Assembly (NCBI GenBank): GCA_025526915.1
Contig: JAHLKH010000081.1
Span: forward strand, 1-64,000
Direction: 5' to 3'
Source of the DNA: Entophlyctis helioformis
Taxonomy: Eukaryota > Chytridiomycota > Chytridiomycetes > Chytridiales > Chytriomycetaceae
DNA: 64,000 nt
The notes below the pieces were generated by a model that was not told the DNA's origin, did not search any database, and saw nothing but the letters and a program-made list of their open reading frames with translations. The position numbers and the translations under genes are program-made. Of the stretch, positions 24,079 through 36,600 are shown one piece after another (position 1 is the stretch's first letter; each line of letters starts with the position of its first letter).

Positions 24079-25287
24079 TTATTGGGGCTGCAGCTGCGCA
24101 CCGGCCTGTGCGTCGTCTGCCAATGACGGGGCGGGCGACGTGGGCAGTGCCGGCAACGAAGCCTGCAGCCTCTGGATCTCGTCGCCCAGGTCCTCGATCT
24201 GCTCCTCGAGAATGCAGATCTTGGCGTTGAGCAGTTTGCGGTAGTCTACATCAAAGGCATTGAGCAGCGGGCTCGACCACGGCCCCAGATCGACGTGGTC
24301 GGTGATGAGTGTGCGCAGATACTGCATGGCCTGCTGGGCAGGGTCCCAGTGGTCGTATGGCGACTGGCCCGACGGCGTGCCTCTGAACCAGTTGAAGCGG
24401 GTCTTTTCCATCAGGTCCTCCGACTCGTGGCGCCAGTGTGCCTGCCACCACTTGTCGGGCCGCTCGGCCGGCTGCTGGGGTTGGGACTGCTGGAGCTGCA
24501 GCTGCGCGGCGTGGGCCTGCGTGCGGTGCAGCTCGGCGACAGCAGCCTGCAGACGGAGGTTTCGCATCCAGCTGAGGCCAGTCTGCACACTGATGCCGAT
24601 GAGGCCATACATGAGTGCACCGGCCGGCATGGCCTTGGGTCCGCCTGTCCAAGCCAGATTGCCGATGGGTCAGTTGGGCCAAGACTGCATGCAGACAGGC
24701 AGGCAGGCAGGCATGCATGCATGAGCGCATACGCCAGATATAGCCCAGACCGGCGCCGGTGGTCACACCAGCAACCGCCGTTGCGATCAGGTCGTCCTTG
24801 TCCTTTTTGAGCAGCGAGTCGATGCCACGGGCTTGGTTGAGCCGGTATCTGTAGTGCAGCGTCGTCTCGCGAATGGCTGCGGCAGTAAGCGTCAGTTGGC
24901 CGTCGTGCGAGCAGCCGCAGAAGCCGCAGCAGCAGCAGCAGAGCAGCAGCAGAAGGACACGAAGGCCAGACGGGCCAGACGGCGGCTCACCGAGGAAGGG
25001 GGCCGACAGCAGCAGCCAGTTGACGCCCATGCCAAAGGCGGTTGCGTGCAGGCTCATGCCTTGGACGTAGCCGATCATCACGCCGCCCGCTGCTCCAAGC
25101 ACGCCTGGAGGATGTGCACGGCAGGCGCTGTCAGTGCGGTTGGTGCGTGCGGCAGCCAGGCGGGCAGCGAGCGAGCCTTGCCTGCAATGGCAGTGCCCTT
25201 GAGCGTGATGAGGCCCGAGCTGCGGTCTGGGTACGGCACCGTCGGCTGTTGTTGTTGTTGTTGTTGTTGTGCGTCTGGTTGTGACAT
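24079..25287 (-). CDS. Tim17-family inner-membrane protein, TIMMDC1-like
   Basis: About four exons read leftward. The N-terminus (ATG 25287-25285) is glutamine-rich. It is followed by glycine-rich hydrophobic segments: G-A-A-G-G-V-M-I-G-Y-V-Q-G-M-S, then D-D-L-I-A-T-A-V-A-G-V-T-T-G-A-G-L-G-Y-I-W-R, then a segment with M-Y-G-L-I-G-I-S-V-Q-T-G. The spacing of small residues is typical of the Tim17/22/23 fold. An intron with donor GTATGC joins Y-I-W-R to G-P-K-A-M. The C-terminal third is polar and ends in a short coiled coil. TIMMDC1 is a complex I assembly factor of the mitochondrial inner membrane; that specific assignment is an inference. The start codon is only 33 bp from the divergent ENGase start. 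Confidence 0.55.
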
Positions 25288-25320
25288 TTGTTGCGAGATC
25301 TCGCAGAAACCTTCAAGGCC

Positions 25321-27662
25321 CATGACAGCAGACCACGACGCAGACCACGACGCAGCAGACCACGCCCGCAGAGGGGATCCGCAGACCCGGCCGCTCACGA
25401 GCCTCGCCACCCTCGCCGCGTGGACGCCCGCGTGCGACCCGTACAGCCGCTGCCCGGTGCCGCTGGTGCCGCGCCACGAGCCCGCCGCGTGCGTGCGTGT
25501 GTGCCTGTGCCACGACATGGCCGGCGGCTACAAGGACGATGCGCCCGTCCTCGGCGTCCGCGGGCCCACGGCCCACCACTGCTACTCGCTGCAGTTCTGG
25601 CAGCACGTGCACTCGTTCGTGTACTTCTCGCACGAGCGGCTGTCGCTGCCGCCCGCCACCTGGGCCGCCGCCGCGCACCGCAACGGCGTGTCCGTGTTCG
25701 CCACCTTCATCGCCGAGTGGGGGCCTGGCCTGGCCGAGACGCTGCGGCTGGTGTACGGCCCGCGCTTCGACCCGGCGCTGCCCTCGACGTTTGTCGACTT
25801 CTCGCCCGTGTTCGCCGACCAGATGGTCGCCGTCGCGCTCCACTACGGCTTCGACGGCTGGTTCGTCAACATCGAGTCGCGGCTGCCCGACTCGGTGCAC
25901 GCGCTCGTCCTGGCCCGCTGGCTGCGCTACCTGACGGCCAAGATGCGCTCCGTGGGCAAGAGCGTCATGTGGTACGACTCGGTCATCCACACCGGCGAGC
26001 TGCGGTGGCAGGACCGGCTCTCGGACAACAACAAGGTGGGTCGCGTCGTTGGCGCGTTGCTCTCGGCTGGCTCTCGACTGGCTCTGACCGACCCACGCCA
26101 CGAGCCTGCAGATGTTCTTTGACGTGTGCGACTCCATGTTTGTCAACTACACGTGGGATGCAGACTACCCAGCCGCAAGTGCTGCGCTGGCTGGCGATCG
26201 TGTGCGCGATGTGTACACGGGGATCGACGTCTGGGGCCGCAACACGTACGGCGGCGGCGGCTTCAACGCACACAAAGTAATCTGCTTCTGCGTCTGCCTG
26301 CCTGTCTATCAATCTCTCGCTCTCATTCCATGCCACGGCCGACTGACACGCCATGGCATTGCTCATACAGGCTCTGCGATGCATCTCCAAGGCAGGCACA
26401 TCGTGCGCCATATTTGCGCCGGCATGGACATACGAGTCACTTGGCAGTCATCCCGATCTGTTCCATCTGCATGAACGCCGATTCTGGTGCGACGCGTCCG
26501 TTCCGGTCACGCTTCCTCTTCCCGACCCAGAGTCGGGCGAGCTGCCTCCCACGGCAGTCGACAGCGGCGACATTGGATGTGTGGCGGACTACGTGCCGCC
26601 ATGGCCTGCTGCCGGCATCGACTGCTTCTACTCGTCGTTCGACCAGGGGTTCGGCACGGCGTACTGGATCGATGGCCACCAGGTGTCCAGCATGCCTTGG
26701 ACGTGTCTGTCACGGCAGAGCATCCCGCCCACGCATCGCACCTCCCGCTCGTGGTATCCAGTCACACTGCCTGCACAGCTCTCTGACCCTTTGGCTGGAT
26801 CAACGATGCATGTGCAGGCTTCTCTCGAAAGCGTCGGTGCTGGCGTAACGGTGCTCGAGAGCCGAGTGACGACAGACGACGCATGGACTGGCGGTTCGAG
26901 TCTTGAGCTGGCATTGCGTCGTGGCAGCGCGTCTCAGTCTGCAGCACCGCCGCCTGGCTTTGCAGCCGTTTTTGAGGTGTTTGATGTTGCAGTCGACATG
27001 ACGGGATCCACTGTTGCTATTGTGCGGTATGCAGTGCCATTGTCGTCTGCGTCAAGTGCTGATGGGCTCGTCGTCGCTTTGTCGGTGCGTCGGACATTGA
27101 GCGCCGATGGACGCGCACGCGATGCACCCGTGATTGTGCTGCCGTCCAGACAGCCCGCCAGCATCGGCGTTTCATCCAGCGGCCATGTCTGGCTGCAGGC
27201 CGAGTTCTGCATGGGCATGCATTGGGGATCTGGCATCACTCCGCTCACGCTAGGCGTCGTTGTTGTACGCCAACCGGTGCTGCGTCTGACGTGCGCGTGG
27301 TTGTGGGCAGCATGTATGTTGGGCCGCCTGCCGCAGCATCACAGCTGTCGTTGCAACTGCCGTCGCAGGGAACGGTCCAGTTTGACGATGTGTACAGGCA
27401 GGAGGGCACGTCCGATCGCCCGGGCCGTGTCTGGGTCACGGCCAAATGGGCTGCGGCCGACGATGCTGGCGCGGGCCGGTGCGAAGTGTGGATCGACGGC
27501 GTGTGGCATGGATCGTCGTGCTCCAACTGGTATCGCTTCTCTGTGGCATCGGTGGGCACTGCCGGCGCTGTGGACGGCGTAAAGGCTGCCATCCGGGTCG
27601 TGGCCTATGGCGCATACGGCCAGCCAGTGAGCGCCGCCGAGGGCGAGTGGGTCTTGCAATGA
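25321..27662 (+). CDS. ENGase: Cytosolic endo-beta-N-acetylglucosaminidase (GH85)
   Basis: Three exons: 25321-26035, 26112-26276 and 26371-27662, all joining in phase 0. The GH85 core shows C-H-D-M-A-G-G-Y, F-V-Y-F-S-H, the catalytic strand F-D-G-W-F-V-N-I-E (the Asn and Glu used in substrate-assisted catalysis), V-M-W-Y-D-S-V and D-V-W-G-R-N-T-Y-G-G-G-G. A beta-rich C-terminal region ends W-V-L-Q. The enzyme cleaves the chitobiose core of N-glycans released from misfolded glycoproteins in the cytosol. No signal peptide is seen, in line with a cytosolic form. The frame shifts once at about 27250-27300 with no intron signal, so the last 120 residues are in another frame. Confidence 0.88.
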
Positions 27663-27694
27663 ACACGTCGCGAGCGTCCACATGTGCATGTTTT

Positions 27695-29227
27695 ATGGCA
27701 ACGCGCTTTGCATCTCGCGTTCCATCTCGCGTGCGAGTCCAACTGTCTCACGCGTTGTCTCGCGGCGAGTGCGCCAAGGAACAGCACGTGGACGAGCACG
27801 AGCGTGGCACGATGCGCTCGCACTGGGACCGGCTGCCTGCTGAGATGGAGAACGAGGTGTTTGCGCACGCCGACCCGCTGACGCTCTTCCTGTGCGGCCG
27901 TCTGCGGCCACGACCGCCACCACGACCGCCACCCCACCACAACGCCCACAACCATGCCCAAGCCAGCTGGGCACAGCCGGCCCAGACAGCGCCGTCCTCG
28001 GATTGCGGACGCTGGAGGCGTGCAGACAAGGCCGCCATCTGGACAGCGGCCGCTGCCATGGACTGGCACGGCGACCTGGCACGACTGCCGCGCATGGACA
28101 TCCAGTCGCTGCTGGCCACCCGTGCGCTGTACGCTGTCCGGTCACGCTCCTTCAGTGGCCGCTTGGCCGCCACGCTCGCCGTATCGCCCAACGACCACTA
28201 CGCCTTGAATGCATCGCCATGCGCAACGGCTGGCTGGACGTGCCATCGCTTGGTCCGTGTTCCAGCGACACGGCCGAAATGGCGCGATGGGCGACTCGAG
28301 CGGTCCAGCATGGCGCGTGGCGACTGCTGCAGCAGCTCGTAGACGACGCCAAGCGCGTGGATCTCGCGTGCATCAAGGGTGCAGTCGACGGTGTCGAGTG
28401 TCTTGCTGTCGACGCCGCGGCCTTTTACGGACATCTGGATACGGTCGTTTGGCTGCATGGCCGCGGACTGCCGGCAACGACGGCTGCCATGGACTGGGCA
28501 GCACAGCAAGGGCACCTGCACGTTGTGGTGTGGCTGCATGCGAACCGAGTGGACGGGTGCACGACAAGGGCGATGGACGATGCCGCAGCGTATGGGCATC
28601 TGCATGTCGTCCAATGGCTGCACGCCAACCGACGCGAGGGATGCACCACTGATGCCATGGTCCGCGCTGCCTCTGCAGGCGCTCTCGACGTTGTGAAATG
28701 GCTGCACTCGAACGGCAGCAAAGTGCCCGCCACAGCCGGCGCGATGGACGGTGCAGCACGGTTTGGCCATCTCGACACGGTCAAGTGGCTGCATGACCAC
28801 GGATACGGATGCACGACCGATGCCATGGACCATGCCGCAGGCGACTACGGCCGCCACATGCACGTGGTCATCTGGCTGCACACGAACCGCTCCGAGGGAT
28901 GTACAGCCGACGCGCTGGTGAACGCCGTCCGTGTACGCCACGTGCACATGGTGCAGTGGCTGCTGACCACCATGACGACCGTGGTCTGGGACGTTTCGGC
29001 TGCAATCCATGCTGCTGCCCGCGTCTCGGCCACAGACTGTCTGTCGGAGCTGCTGCCTTTGCGGACACGCCGCGTGAGGCACGCGTGCTGGGCAGATCAT
29101 GCGCGGACGTGGCCTGATGCTGGTGGATGCCATGAGTGCGGATGAGCGCACACAGACAATGGAGGAAGCGGTGGCCCAGTCTCTCCAGCGGGCTGTCCAG
29201 TACCTGCTCAACAAGACAGCAGCTTGA
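27695..29227 (+). CDS. F-box/ankyrin-repeat protein 1 (frame-broken)
   Basis: The N-terminal F-box-like motif is W-D-R-L-P-A-E-M-E-N-E-V-F (ATG at 27695 or 27812). A proline-rich linker comes next, then a block of degenerate ankyrin repeats of the form G-H-L-H-V-V-x-W-L-H-A-N-R-x-x-G-C-T-T-x-A-M-D-x-A-A. The C-terminus is an amphipathic helix ending K-T-A-A at TGA 29225-29227. Two one-base frame changes, near 28200 and 29060-29090, separate the three parts. Such proteins are probable SCF substrate adaptors or effector-like expansions; the target is unknown. A paralogue lies at 36772-37723 and a relic at 21578-21792, so the family is being duplicated here. Confidence 0.65.
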
Positions 29228-29363
29228 TTTTATGTGAATGAATGGTATCTGGGACACGCTGTCCAGCCAGACTCGGATCGCGTTTATTGGAGACTCCTTT
29301 GCAGGCATACATGAGAATGGTTGTATACCAACACCAACACACCTACACACACAGCGAGGCACA

Positions 29364-31703
29364 TCACGGAGACAGCATGGCGCGCGCCATGTTGCGTGCA
29401 AGTGCCAGCCGCATGACATCCAACGCGCGGTCCTCGTCATCTTTCGGCTTGCCATCACGATCCATGCCGCCAAGACGCGTGGCAGCCGGTCGCTCACGCC
29501 GTTGCCGCACAATCACGTCTTCTAGACACCGCATGAGCTCGAGCGTCTGGCTAACCGAAAACACCACCAGCTCGCCCTCGAGCAGCGGGATGGCGTCGAG
29601 CAGCAGCGCGCGCCAGAACATCTTGGGGGTTGCACTGCTCGTGAGCAGCGCTGCAAGCAGATCGCCCGCCGCCTCGTACTGCCCGGCGGCGTACAGTTTG
29701 TGAAAGTCGCGGTACCGGAACAGGAACGCCAGCCGGTCGTGCTGGTAGGCAAGCGCCGGGTTGATGGCATCCAGCGCGGCAATGAGACCCGCCATGTCGG
29801 ACGAAGCAGACCCGGCAGTCCTGGCCGTCAGGTGCGTCTGCAGCAGCTGGTTGCAGACAACGGCGACTTTGCGGTCCTCGCCTGCCTCGATGTAGTGCCA
29901 CAGTGCCTCGCCCTGCCGACCGCCAGAGAGCGCCGAGCGGCCCAGAACGCGGTGCAGCTGGCGCTTGACATTGTCGAGCCCGTGCTCGTCGCAAAAGGCA
30001 AGCAGCTTGCGCGTCTTGAGATGGGAGCTGAGCGGCAGCCGTGGAATGACTTGCACGAGCATGTCGCGGCCGTGGCGCGGGCAGCTGACAAGGTATTCGA
30101 GCGCCACGCGCCAGAGCGATGGATGCGCGAGAAGATACTCGGCAAACTGCAGACGGTACCACTCGGACAGCGAGCGGTCTGTGCCATCCACCATGCCGCC
30201 GTTCTCGTCATCGCCGCCAATGTCGCCGAGCATGTCCGCTTTTTCAAACAGGTCGACGAGATGGGTCGCGAGCCACCAGTCGAGCTCGGATGCATACCGC
30301 AGCGCCTTGGGGATATCCAGCTCAAGAAGCGCCAGCAGCGTGCGATCGAGCAGCGTGTCGGTTTTGAAGCGGCCGGTAATGAGCGTGAGCAGGTCCTTGA
30401 CATGGCTGGCTTGGAACTGCGGGTATGCAAACATGCCGAGGGCGACCAGAGCCTCCTGCCACGTCTCGGCGCTCTCGAGAATGACCGACTCGACTCCGGC
30501 GAGGATGCCAAAGGCGCGCGCAAAGTGCGGCTTGTCCTGCGGCTCAATGTGCAGCGACGACAGTGCACCGTCGGCATACAAGTACAGCGCGTGGTCCTGC
30601 CACTGCCGCCACTGCTGGGCAAACAGCGCGCTGGATTCGACCGTGGTGGCTGTGGGCATGGCCGAGACGAGTGCCGACAAGGCCTCGACGGGGTTGCTCG
30701 TCTGCTTGGGCTTGGCTGCGCTTCCGCCCGCAATCAGCCCCAGATGCGTCTTGTCCGAGGCCAGCTTGTACCGGCTGAGCAGACGCACCATGGACGTGGC
30801 GGCAACAAAGTGGCCGCGCAGCAGACAGTGGTGGATGTAGGGCCAGAAGCCCGGGTACTCGGTCGGGCTGAGCATGCCGACCATGGCCTCGAACTCGGTC
30901 TGGATATCGTGCGCGTGGTTGAGCGTGTGCCAGGTGACGAGATCCTCGAGCACCGACGCCGACGAGCCGGGCTGCTGGTAGTGCTCGTCAAAGAACAGGA
31001 TGTGCGCCAGGTGCCAGACCGAGTGGATGGCGGCAAACAGCGACGTTTCCTCGCGCGTCTCCGTGTCGGGCTCTGGCGCGCCGGCTGCATCCGCGGCAAG
31101 GCCCTCGAGCGAGCGGACGTGCGAGTGGATCGCCTGCTGGTACGCCGACGAGACGCGGCTGACCAGCGACTGGCGCGACGATGCGTTGGGATCGAGGCCG
31201 CTGGATCCAGGCAGAGCCGCGCGTTTGGCGGCCGTGCCCATGCGTGTGCCCATGCCCATGCCGAAGCCGACGGTTTGTGCAGCGCGGCTTGCAAGCGCTT
31301 CGTGCTCGGCACACGCAGACGTGAACACGCCCAGCGCCGCCTGGAAGAACGACAGGCGGGTCTCGGGGATGGTCTGCAGACGGTCCTGCAGCACCTTTTG
31401 GTCTTGCGGGAACTGCTGCTGATGTGCTGCTGCTGCTGCTGCGGCGGCCTGTGACCCACCACCGGCACCACCACCACCGCTGCCGGCCTGCAGCAGCTCC
31501 TTGGGCACGCGGGCCGCCGAGTACAGCAGGATCGACTTGCCGAGCGGCTGCAGAGCGCCAAAGACGGTGCGGTTGAGCGCTACGAGGTCGCGCATGGCGC
31601 CTGGCCGCACCATGCCTGCGCTGGACGTCTGCACGGGCGGAGCACCAACAGCGGCGCTGCTGCTCTGCTGGCCCAGCCGGCCAAAGCCGAACGTGCTGGA
31701 CAT
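29364..31703 (-). CDS. NUP85: Nucleoporin NUP85
   Basis: A single open frame of about 780 residues, intron-free. After a low-complexity Gly/Ala/Gln-rich N-terminal region it matches Nup85 helical solenoid motifs: D-W-W-L-A-T-H-L-V-D-L-F, A-H-P-S-L-W-R-V-A-L-E-Y, C-P-R-H-G-R, D-R-L-A-F-L-F-R-Y-R-D-F-H-K-L-Y, and close to the end Q-T-L-E-L-M-R-C-L-E-D and R-L-A-L-A-R-N-M-A-R-A. Nup85 is a scaffold subunit of the Y complex (Nup84/Nup107) of the nuclear pore. The start at 31703 (M-S-S-T-F-G-F-G) is preferred over an in-frame ATG eight codons upstream. A TTTATT (AATAAA on the minus strand) lies at 29283-29288. Confidence 0.93.
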   Translation of the reverse strand: MSSTFGFGRLGQQSSSAAVGAPPVQTSSAGMVRPGAMRDLVALNRTVFGALQPLGKSILLYSAARVPKELLQAGSGGGGAGGGSQAAAAAAAAHQQQFPQDQKVLQDRLQTIPETRLSFFQAALGVFTSACAEHEALASRAAQTVGFGMGMGTRMGTAAKRAALPGSSGLDPNASSRQSLVSRVSSAYQQAIHSHVRSLEGLAADAAGAPEPDTETREETSLFAAIHSVWHLAHILFFDEHYQQPGSSASVLEDLVTWHTLNHAHDIQTEFEAMVGMLSPTEYPGFWPYIHHCLLRGHFVAATSMVRLLSRYKLASDKTHLGLIAGGSAAKPKQTSNPVEALSALVSAMPTATTVESSALFAQQWRQWQDHALYLYADGALSSLHIEPQDKPHFARAFGILAGVESVILESAETWQEALVALGMFAYPQFQASHVKDLLTLITGRFKTDTLLDRTLLALLELDIPKALRYASELDWWLATHLVDLFEKADMLGDIGGDDENGGMVDGTDRSLSEWYRLQFAEYLLAHPSLWRVALEYLVSCPRHGRDMLVQVIPRLPLSSHLKTRKLLAFCDEHGLDNVKRQLHRVLGRSALSGGRQGEALWHYIEAGEDRKVAVVCNQLLQTHLTARTAGSASSDMAGLIAALDAINPALAYQHDRLAFLFRYRDFHKLYAAGQYEAAGDLLAALLTSSATPKMFWRALLLDAIPLLEGELVVFSVSQTLELMRCLEDVIVRQRRERPAATRLGGMDRDGKPKDDEDRALDVMRLALARNMARAMLSP

Positions 31704-31754
31704 GAATCTGGTGCAACCTCGGCACAACCACCAACAGCGCAGTTCAACTGCTGT

Positions 31755-33488
31755 TCATTGCGCGATGCCAAAGCGGGCGTACATGGACGCAAGAGTGCCC
31801 ACGCTCGCATGCTGCCGATCGTGCCGTGGGCTCGCAGCCAGATGCAGCTGCCCGTTGTACCGATCCGGCAGGCCGTCGTACTCCCCGGCATGCCCAGCGC
31901 TGCGGCCATACACATGCAGAGCCATCAGCGCGCCGCCAAACGAGGCCGAGTTGACGCCGTTGTCGCGCATCGTGTACACGGGCAGCCCAAACACATCGGC
32001 CATGATCTGCAGGATGGCCGGGTTGGCTGCCGCGCCGCCAGTCGCCAGAATACGCGTCCATGGCCGCCGCCTGCTAACGCCTTGCCACTCTCGGTCGCTT
32101 GCTCCAAGTGAAGCCGCATGGACAGCATCTGGCTCTCGACCACTGCTCGGCAGTTCAGCGACGGCGGATCAAACTCCTTGACATCGCATCCGTCTTGCAG
32201 TCTGTACACTCGCCCGCCAGGATGGCTCGGCGTGATCTCTGGTGCCAGATAGTAGCATCCCACGACATCCTGCCGGCCTTGCGTGTCGTCCAATGCATGC
32301 CGCTCAAACAGACTCCATTGTCCATCAGCGTACGTGTCCTTTACCCATTCCCGCGTCAGCGATCCGTTCTGGAACACGAGCATGCCCACGTACTGCGTGT
32401 TCCAGAACGGATGGCAAAACACGTGTCCGCTGCGCGTTGGCGTCGGCGTGTCGGTCGTATAGCACAGCGTATCGCTCGTGCCAAGCGAGACGAGCAGGTC
32501 GTCTGGTCGTAAGGGCAGGCTGCATATCGTGCCGGGGTTATCGCCCGTGAATGGGCAGACGATACAGTCGGGCGAGAACGCATAGCGAGCGACAAAGTAC
32601 GGCGAGATGCATCCAAGCGAGGTCGTGGGCAGCACTGGAGGGGCCGGGCCAAGTCGCCTGCGCAGGTCTGGTGCACATGCATCAAGAAGCCGCTCGTCCC
32701 AGTCGCGTGTGTGCAGGTTGAGCAGATTCATGCCGCTGCCGTCCGATACATCAATGGGTGCCAGATCGCCAACAAGAAGCGATGCAAGAAACGAGCTGAC
32801 GAGCGAGATGTGTGCCGTGTTGGCATACGCCTCTGGAGCCGTGTCGTGAACCTTTGCAATCTGCTCATTGCATATTCCGCAGTCAGCAGCCATTGTTTGG
32901 GATGGCATGGCATGGCTTGACCTGACATGGCGGCACAAGAGCAACACGGACCTGTGGGCCAGTGAAGCGCTCAAAGGCACGCGATCCGGTGATAGCAGCA
33001 AGCGCATCAGGGCCGCCGACGGCAGCCTCGAGACGATCGCACTGGATGCGGGTGCTGGTGTCCTGCCAGATGGGCGACATGGGCACAGAGAATGCGTTCT
33101 TGTCGCGCAGCTGGCTGGCGAGCGGCTCGGACGAACGGAGCGAGCGCAGAATGGATCTGGCGTTCGCGGACCAGTAGACGCTGCCGTGCTGCTGCGCACA
33201 TCCAGCGATCGCGCGCACTTCGTGGAACGGGAATCCCTGGTCCTGCAGCCTGCCGAGCAGCAGATCCAGAGCGTCGACCCACAGCAGCGTCGGCGTGTGC
33301 ACGGCGCGAGCGCCGTCGGATATGGCGCCGTTTGTGGTGCCGTATCTGGGCAGGTCCATGTCAAAGGCCACCGCGCACGACCAAGCGGCGTGGTGTGTCT
33401 GCGCAAGCACGTCGCTGTCGCCAGCGTCGACCCGCACGGCCGTCAGCTTGAGCTGCTGCGTGGACAAGTCCAGGCCCACAAACAGCAT
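31755..33488 (-). CDS. FGGY carbohydrate kinase, xylulokinase-like
   Basis: Two exons: 33488-32952 and 32860-31755, with a 91-bp intron. The N-terminus reads L-F-V-G-L-D-L-S-T-Q-Q-L-K, the FGGY ATP-binding phosphate-1 motif. Then come A-I-A-G-C-A-Q-Q-H-G-S-V-Y-W (substrate pocket), W-Q-D-T-S-T, D-V-S-D-G-S-G-M-N-L-L, S-L-G-T-S-D and, near the end, I-L-A-T-G-G-A-A-A-N. These are the marks of eukaryotic D-xylulose kinases, which phosphorylate xylulose to feed the pentose phosphate pathway. One base-level frame change at about 32050-32060 falls just before the ATGGAAAN motif. Substrate is inferred from family resemblance. Confidence 0.85.
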
Positions 33489-33683
33489 GGCCGACTGTCG
33501 GTGGTGCAGTTGCCCGTGCCATTGCCGCGAATCCCACGAGATGCCGCCCAAGAAGCGCGGAAAGTCGCCAGTCAAGGGCCATGAACGACGACGGACGACG
33601 GCGACCAAGGCAGACGCAGACGCACACTCAGATGCACACGCAGATGCAGATAAGATGCGGCCGGTGCCGTGGACGAGCAGCTG

Positions 33684-36600
33684 ATGCAGTACATTGGCCA
33701 AGACGACCTGCGTAGGTGCCCGCTGGCCGCCTGCACTGCACTGCACCAGCACCTGCGCCATGAACTGACAGCGACGCCCGCGAGCCAGCATACGAAGAGG
33801 CGTGCGTGCGCCAGCGCTACAGCCTCAAGGCCTGGCTGCGCTACTGGCACCACAAGGCCGCCTCGCCCACGGCGCCGCACGCGGCCAAGGTGCTGCTGCT
33901 CGAGCGGGCCGTGCGCGAGCTGCCGGGCAGCTACAAGCTGTGGAAGCTGCTGCTGGACCTGCGCGTCGACCGCCTGCTCGACCCGGCGGCCACTGATCCT
34001 GCCACGGGCCTGCGCCGGCCGCGCGCAGACTTCCCGCCGGCGCACCCCGAGTGGCTCGCCACCAACGCCTGCTTCGAGCGCAGCCTCATGCTGTGCAACA
34101 AGTTCCCCGTCATCTGGCTGGCCTACGCCCGCTTCCTCATGCACCAGCCCGCCCGCATCTCCTTCACCCGCCGCACCTTTGACCGTGCGCTTCAGTCGCT
34201 GCCAACGTCCCAGCACAAGCGGGTCTGGGATCTGTACCTGCGCTTTGCCGAGCTCGTCGGCGGCGAGACCTGCGTCCGTGTCTGGCGCAGGTTCCTCAAG
34301 CTCGAGCCGCACCAGTCGGAGCGCTTTGTCGCCATCCTGCTGTCGCTCGAGCCGCCCGCGTCGTCGATGCCGCCCGCGTGCTCTCGACCATTGTCATGAA
34401 CCCCAAGTTTGCCTCGCCCACGTCCGGCAAGACGTCGTACCAGTACTGGATCGAGCTGTGCGATCTCATCTGCGACCACCCCGAGGAGATGGCACAGGAC
34501 CCGCGCGCTCTGCAGAGCGCCGAGCAGATGGTGCCGGCCGGCGAGAATGTGCTCGTGCCGTCTGAGCGGCTCGACGTGGACCGCATCCTGCGTGCCGGCA
34601 TCGCGCGCTTCACGGACCAGGTCGGCAAGCTGTGGAACAGTCTGGCTCGCTGGTGGATTGTCAATGGCGAGTTTGACCGCGCACGCGAGGTGTACGAGGA
34701 GGGCATCCACCAGGTCGCCACCGTCCGCGACTTTTCCATAATCTTTGACGCATACGCCAAGATGGAGGAAGACATCATCTCGGCCAGCATGGAGCGGCTG
34801 GCTGCACAAGCTGAGCGCGCAGAGGATAAGCAGGACGCTGATGGCGAGCAGCCGCCACTGGACGAGACCGACATTGATCTGCATCTGGCGCGGCTGGAGA
34901 AGCTCATGGAGCGCCGTCCGTTCCTTGTCAACGACGTGCTGCTTCGACAGAACCCGCACAATGTGCTCGAGTGGCAGAACCGTGCAAAGCTGCTCCGCGA
35001 AAAGGGCGTCGACGAAAAGGTGATTGATGCATACACCAAGGGTGTCAGCACAGTGTCGCCGCACAAGGCGCACGGCAGGCTGCAAAACCTGTGGGTGGAT
35101 TTTGCAAAGTACTACGAAGAGACGGACCGGCCCGACAGTGCCCGCGACGTCTTTGACCGGGCCGTGCAAGTCCCGTTCAAGCGCGTCGACGATCTCGCCG
35201 AGGTCTGGTGCCAATGGGCCGAGTTTGAGGTTCGGCAAGACAACTTTGCAGGTGCGCTGCAGGTTCTCGGGCGTGGAACGACGCCTCCGCGCGGAATGCA
35301 CACCATGCATGCCAATATCCGGTACAATGACGAGTCGCGGACACCTCAGCAGCGGCTGTTCAAGAGCATCAAGCTGTGGGCCTTCTTTATCGATCTGGAA
35401 GAGTCGATCGGGTCGCCCGAAAGCACCAAGGCCGTGTACGACCGTGTGCTCGAGCTCAAGATTGCCACGCCACAGATCATTATCAACTATGCCGCGTTTC
35501 TGGAAGAGAACAAGTACTATGAGGAGGTAAGGCTGAGCGCTTGCATCTGGCTGGTCGGTTTTCTAATCCCCGTGTTTTGTATTGACTCACACACACATGT
35601 GTGTATTACAGAGCTTCCGTGTGTACGAGCGTGGCATCGATCTCTTTGGATATCCGATTGCGTTTGAGATTTGGAATCTGTACCTCACCAAGTTTATTGG
35701 CCGCTACGCCGGCACCAAGCTCGAGCGTGCCCGCGACCTCTTTGAGCACGCTCTCGAAAAGTGCCCGCCCAAGTTTGCCAAGACGCTGTACCTCCTCTTT
35801 GCCAAGCTGGAGGAAGACTACGGCCTCACGCGCCATGCAATGCGCGTGTATGACCGCGCCACACGCGCAGTCAGCGACGAAGACCGTGCAGAGATGTTCG
35901 AGATCTACATTTCCAAGACGACGTCCTTTTTTGGTCTTGTGTCGACGCGCGACATTTACCAGCGCGCTCTCGAGACGCTGCCGGACCGCCAAGCACGCGA
36001 CTTTGCGCTCAAGTTTGCTGATATGGAGACCAAGCTCGGCGAAGTCGATCGCGCACGGGCCATCCTTGCGTATGCGTCGCAGGTGTCGGACCCGCGCATG
36101 GACCCCGGCTTCTGGCGGTCGTGGCAAGAGTTTGAGGTCAAGTACGGCAACGAGGACACGTTCAAGGAGATGCTGCGCATCAAGCGGTCCGTGCAGGCCA
36201 AGTTCAACACGGAGGTGTCGTTTATCTCGGCACAGATCCTTGCAGCGCGACGGACGGCGGATGGACGCACTGCTGCGGACGTGCCCGAGACGTTTGTCAA
36301 GAGCAGCGGCGGAGATGCGATGGAAGAGCTGGAGCTTGCGGCGACGGGCGACGTCATCAAGGAGCAGACGGGCGGCACGCGCGTGATTGGCTTGTGCGTG
36401 CGCAAAAGACGGAGCCGAAGCGGGCCGACGATGCCAAGAACGGCGACGGAGGTGGTGCTGCGGCCAACCCGACGAGATTGAGATTGGCGACGATGACGAT
36501 GACGACGACGACGACGATGACCAGGAGGACGACGAGGAGGCGGGAGGCAAGGAGATGCACAGCATTGCGGGCGGCATTCAGAAGCAGTCTGTGCCAGCAG

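Noticed and set aside
29700..31454. Plus-strand open frame of 584 codons
   Set aside because: Antisense to NUP85, whose motifs are unambiguous; no recognisable protein features.
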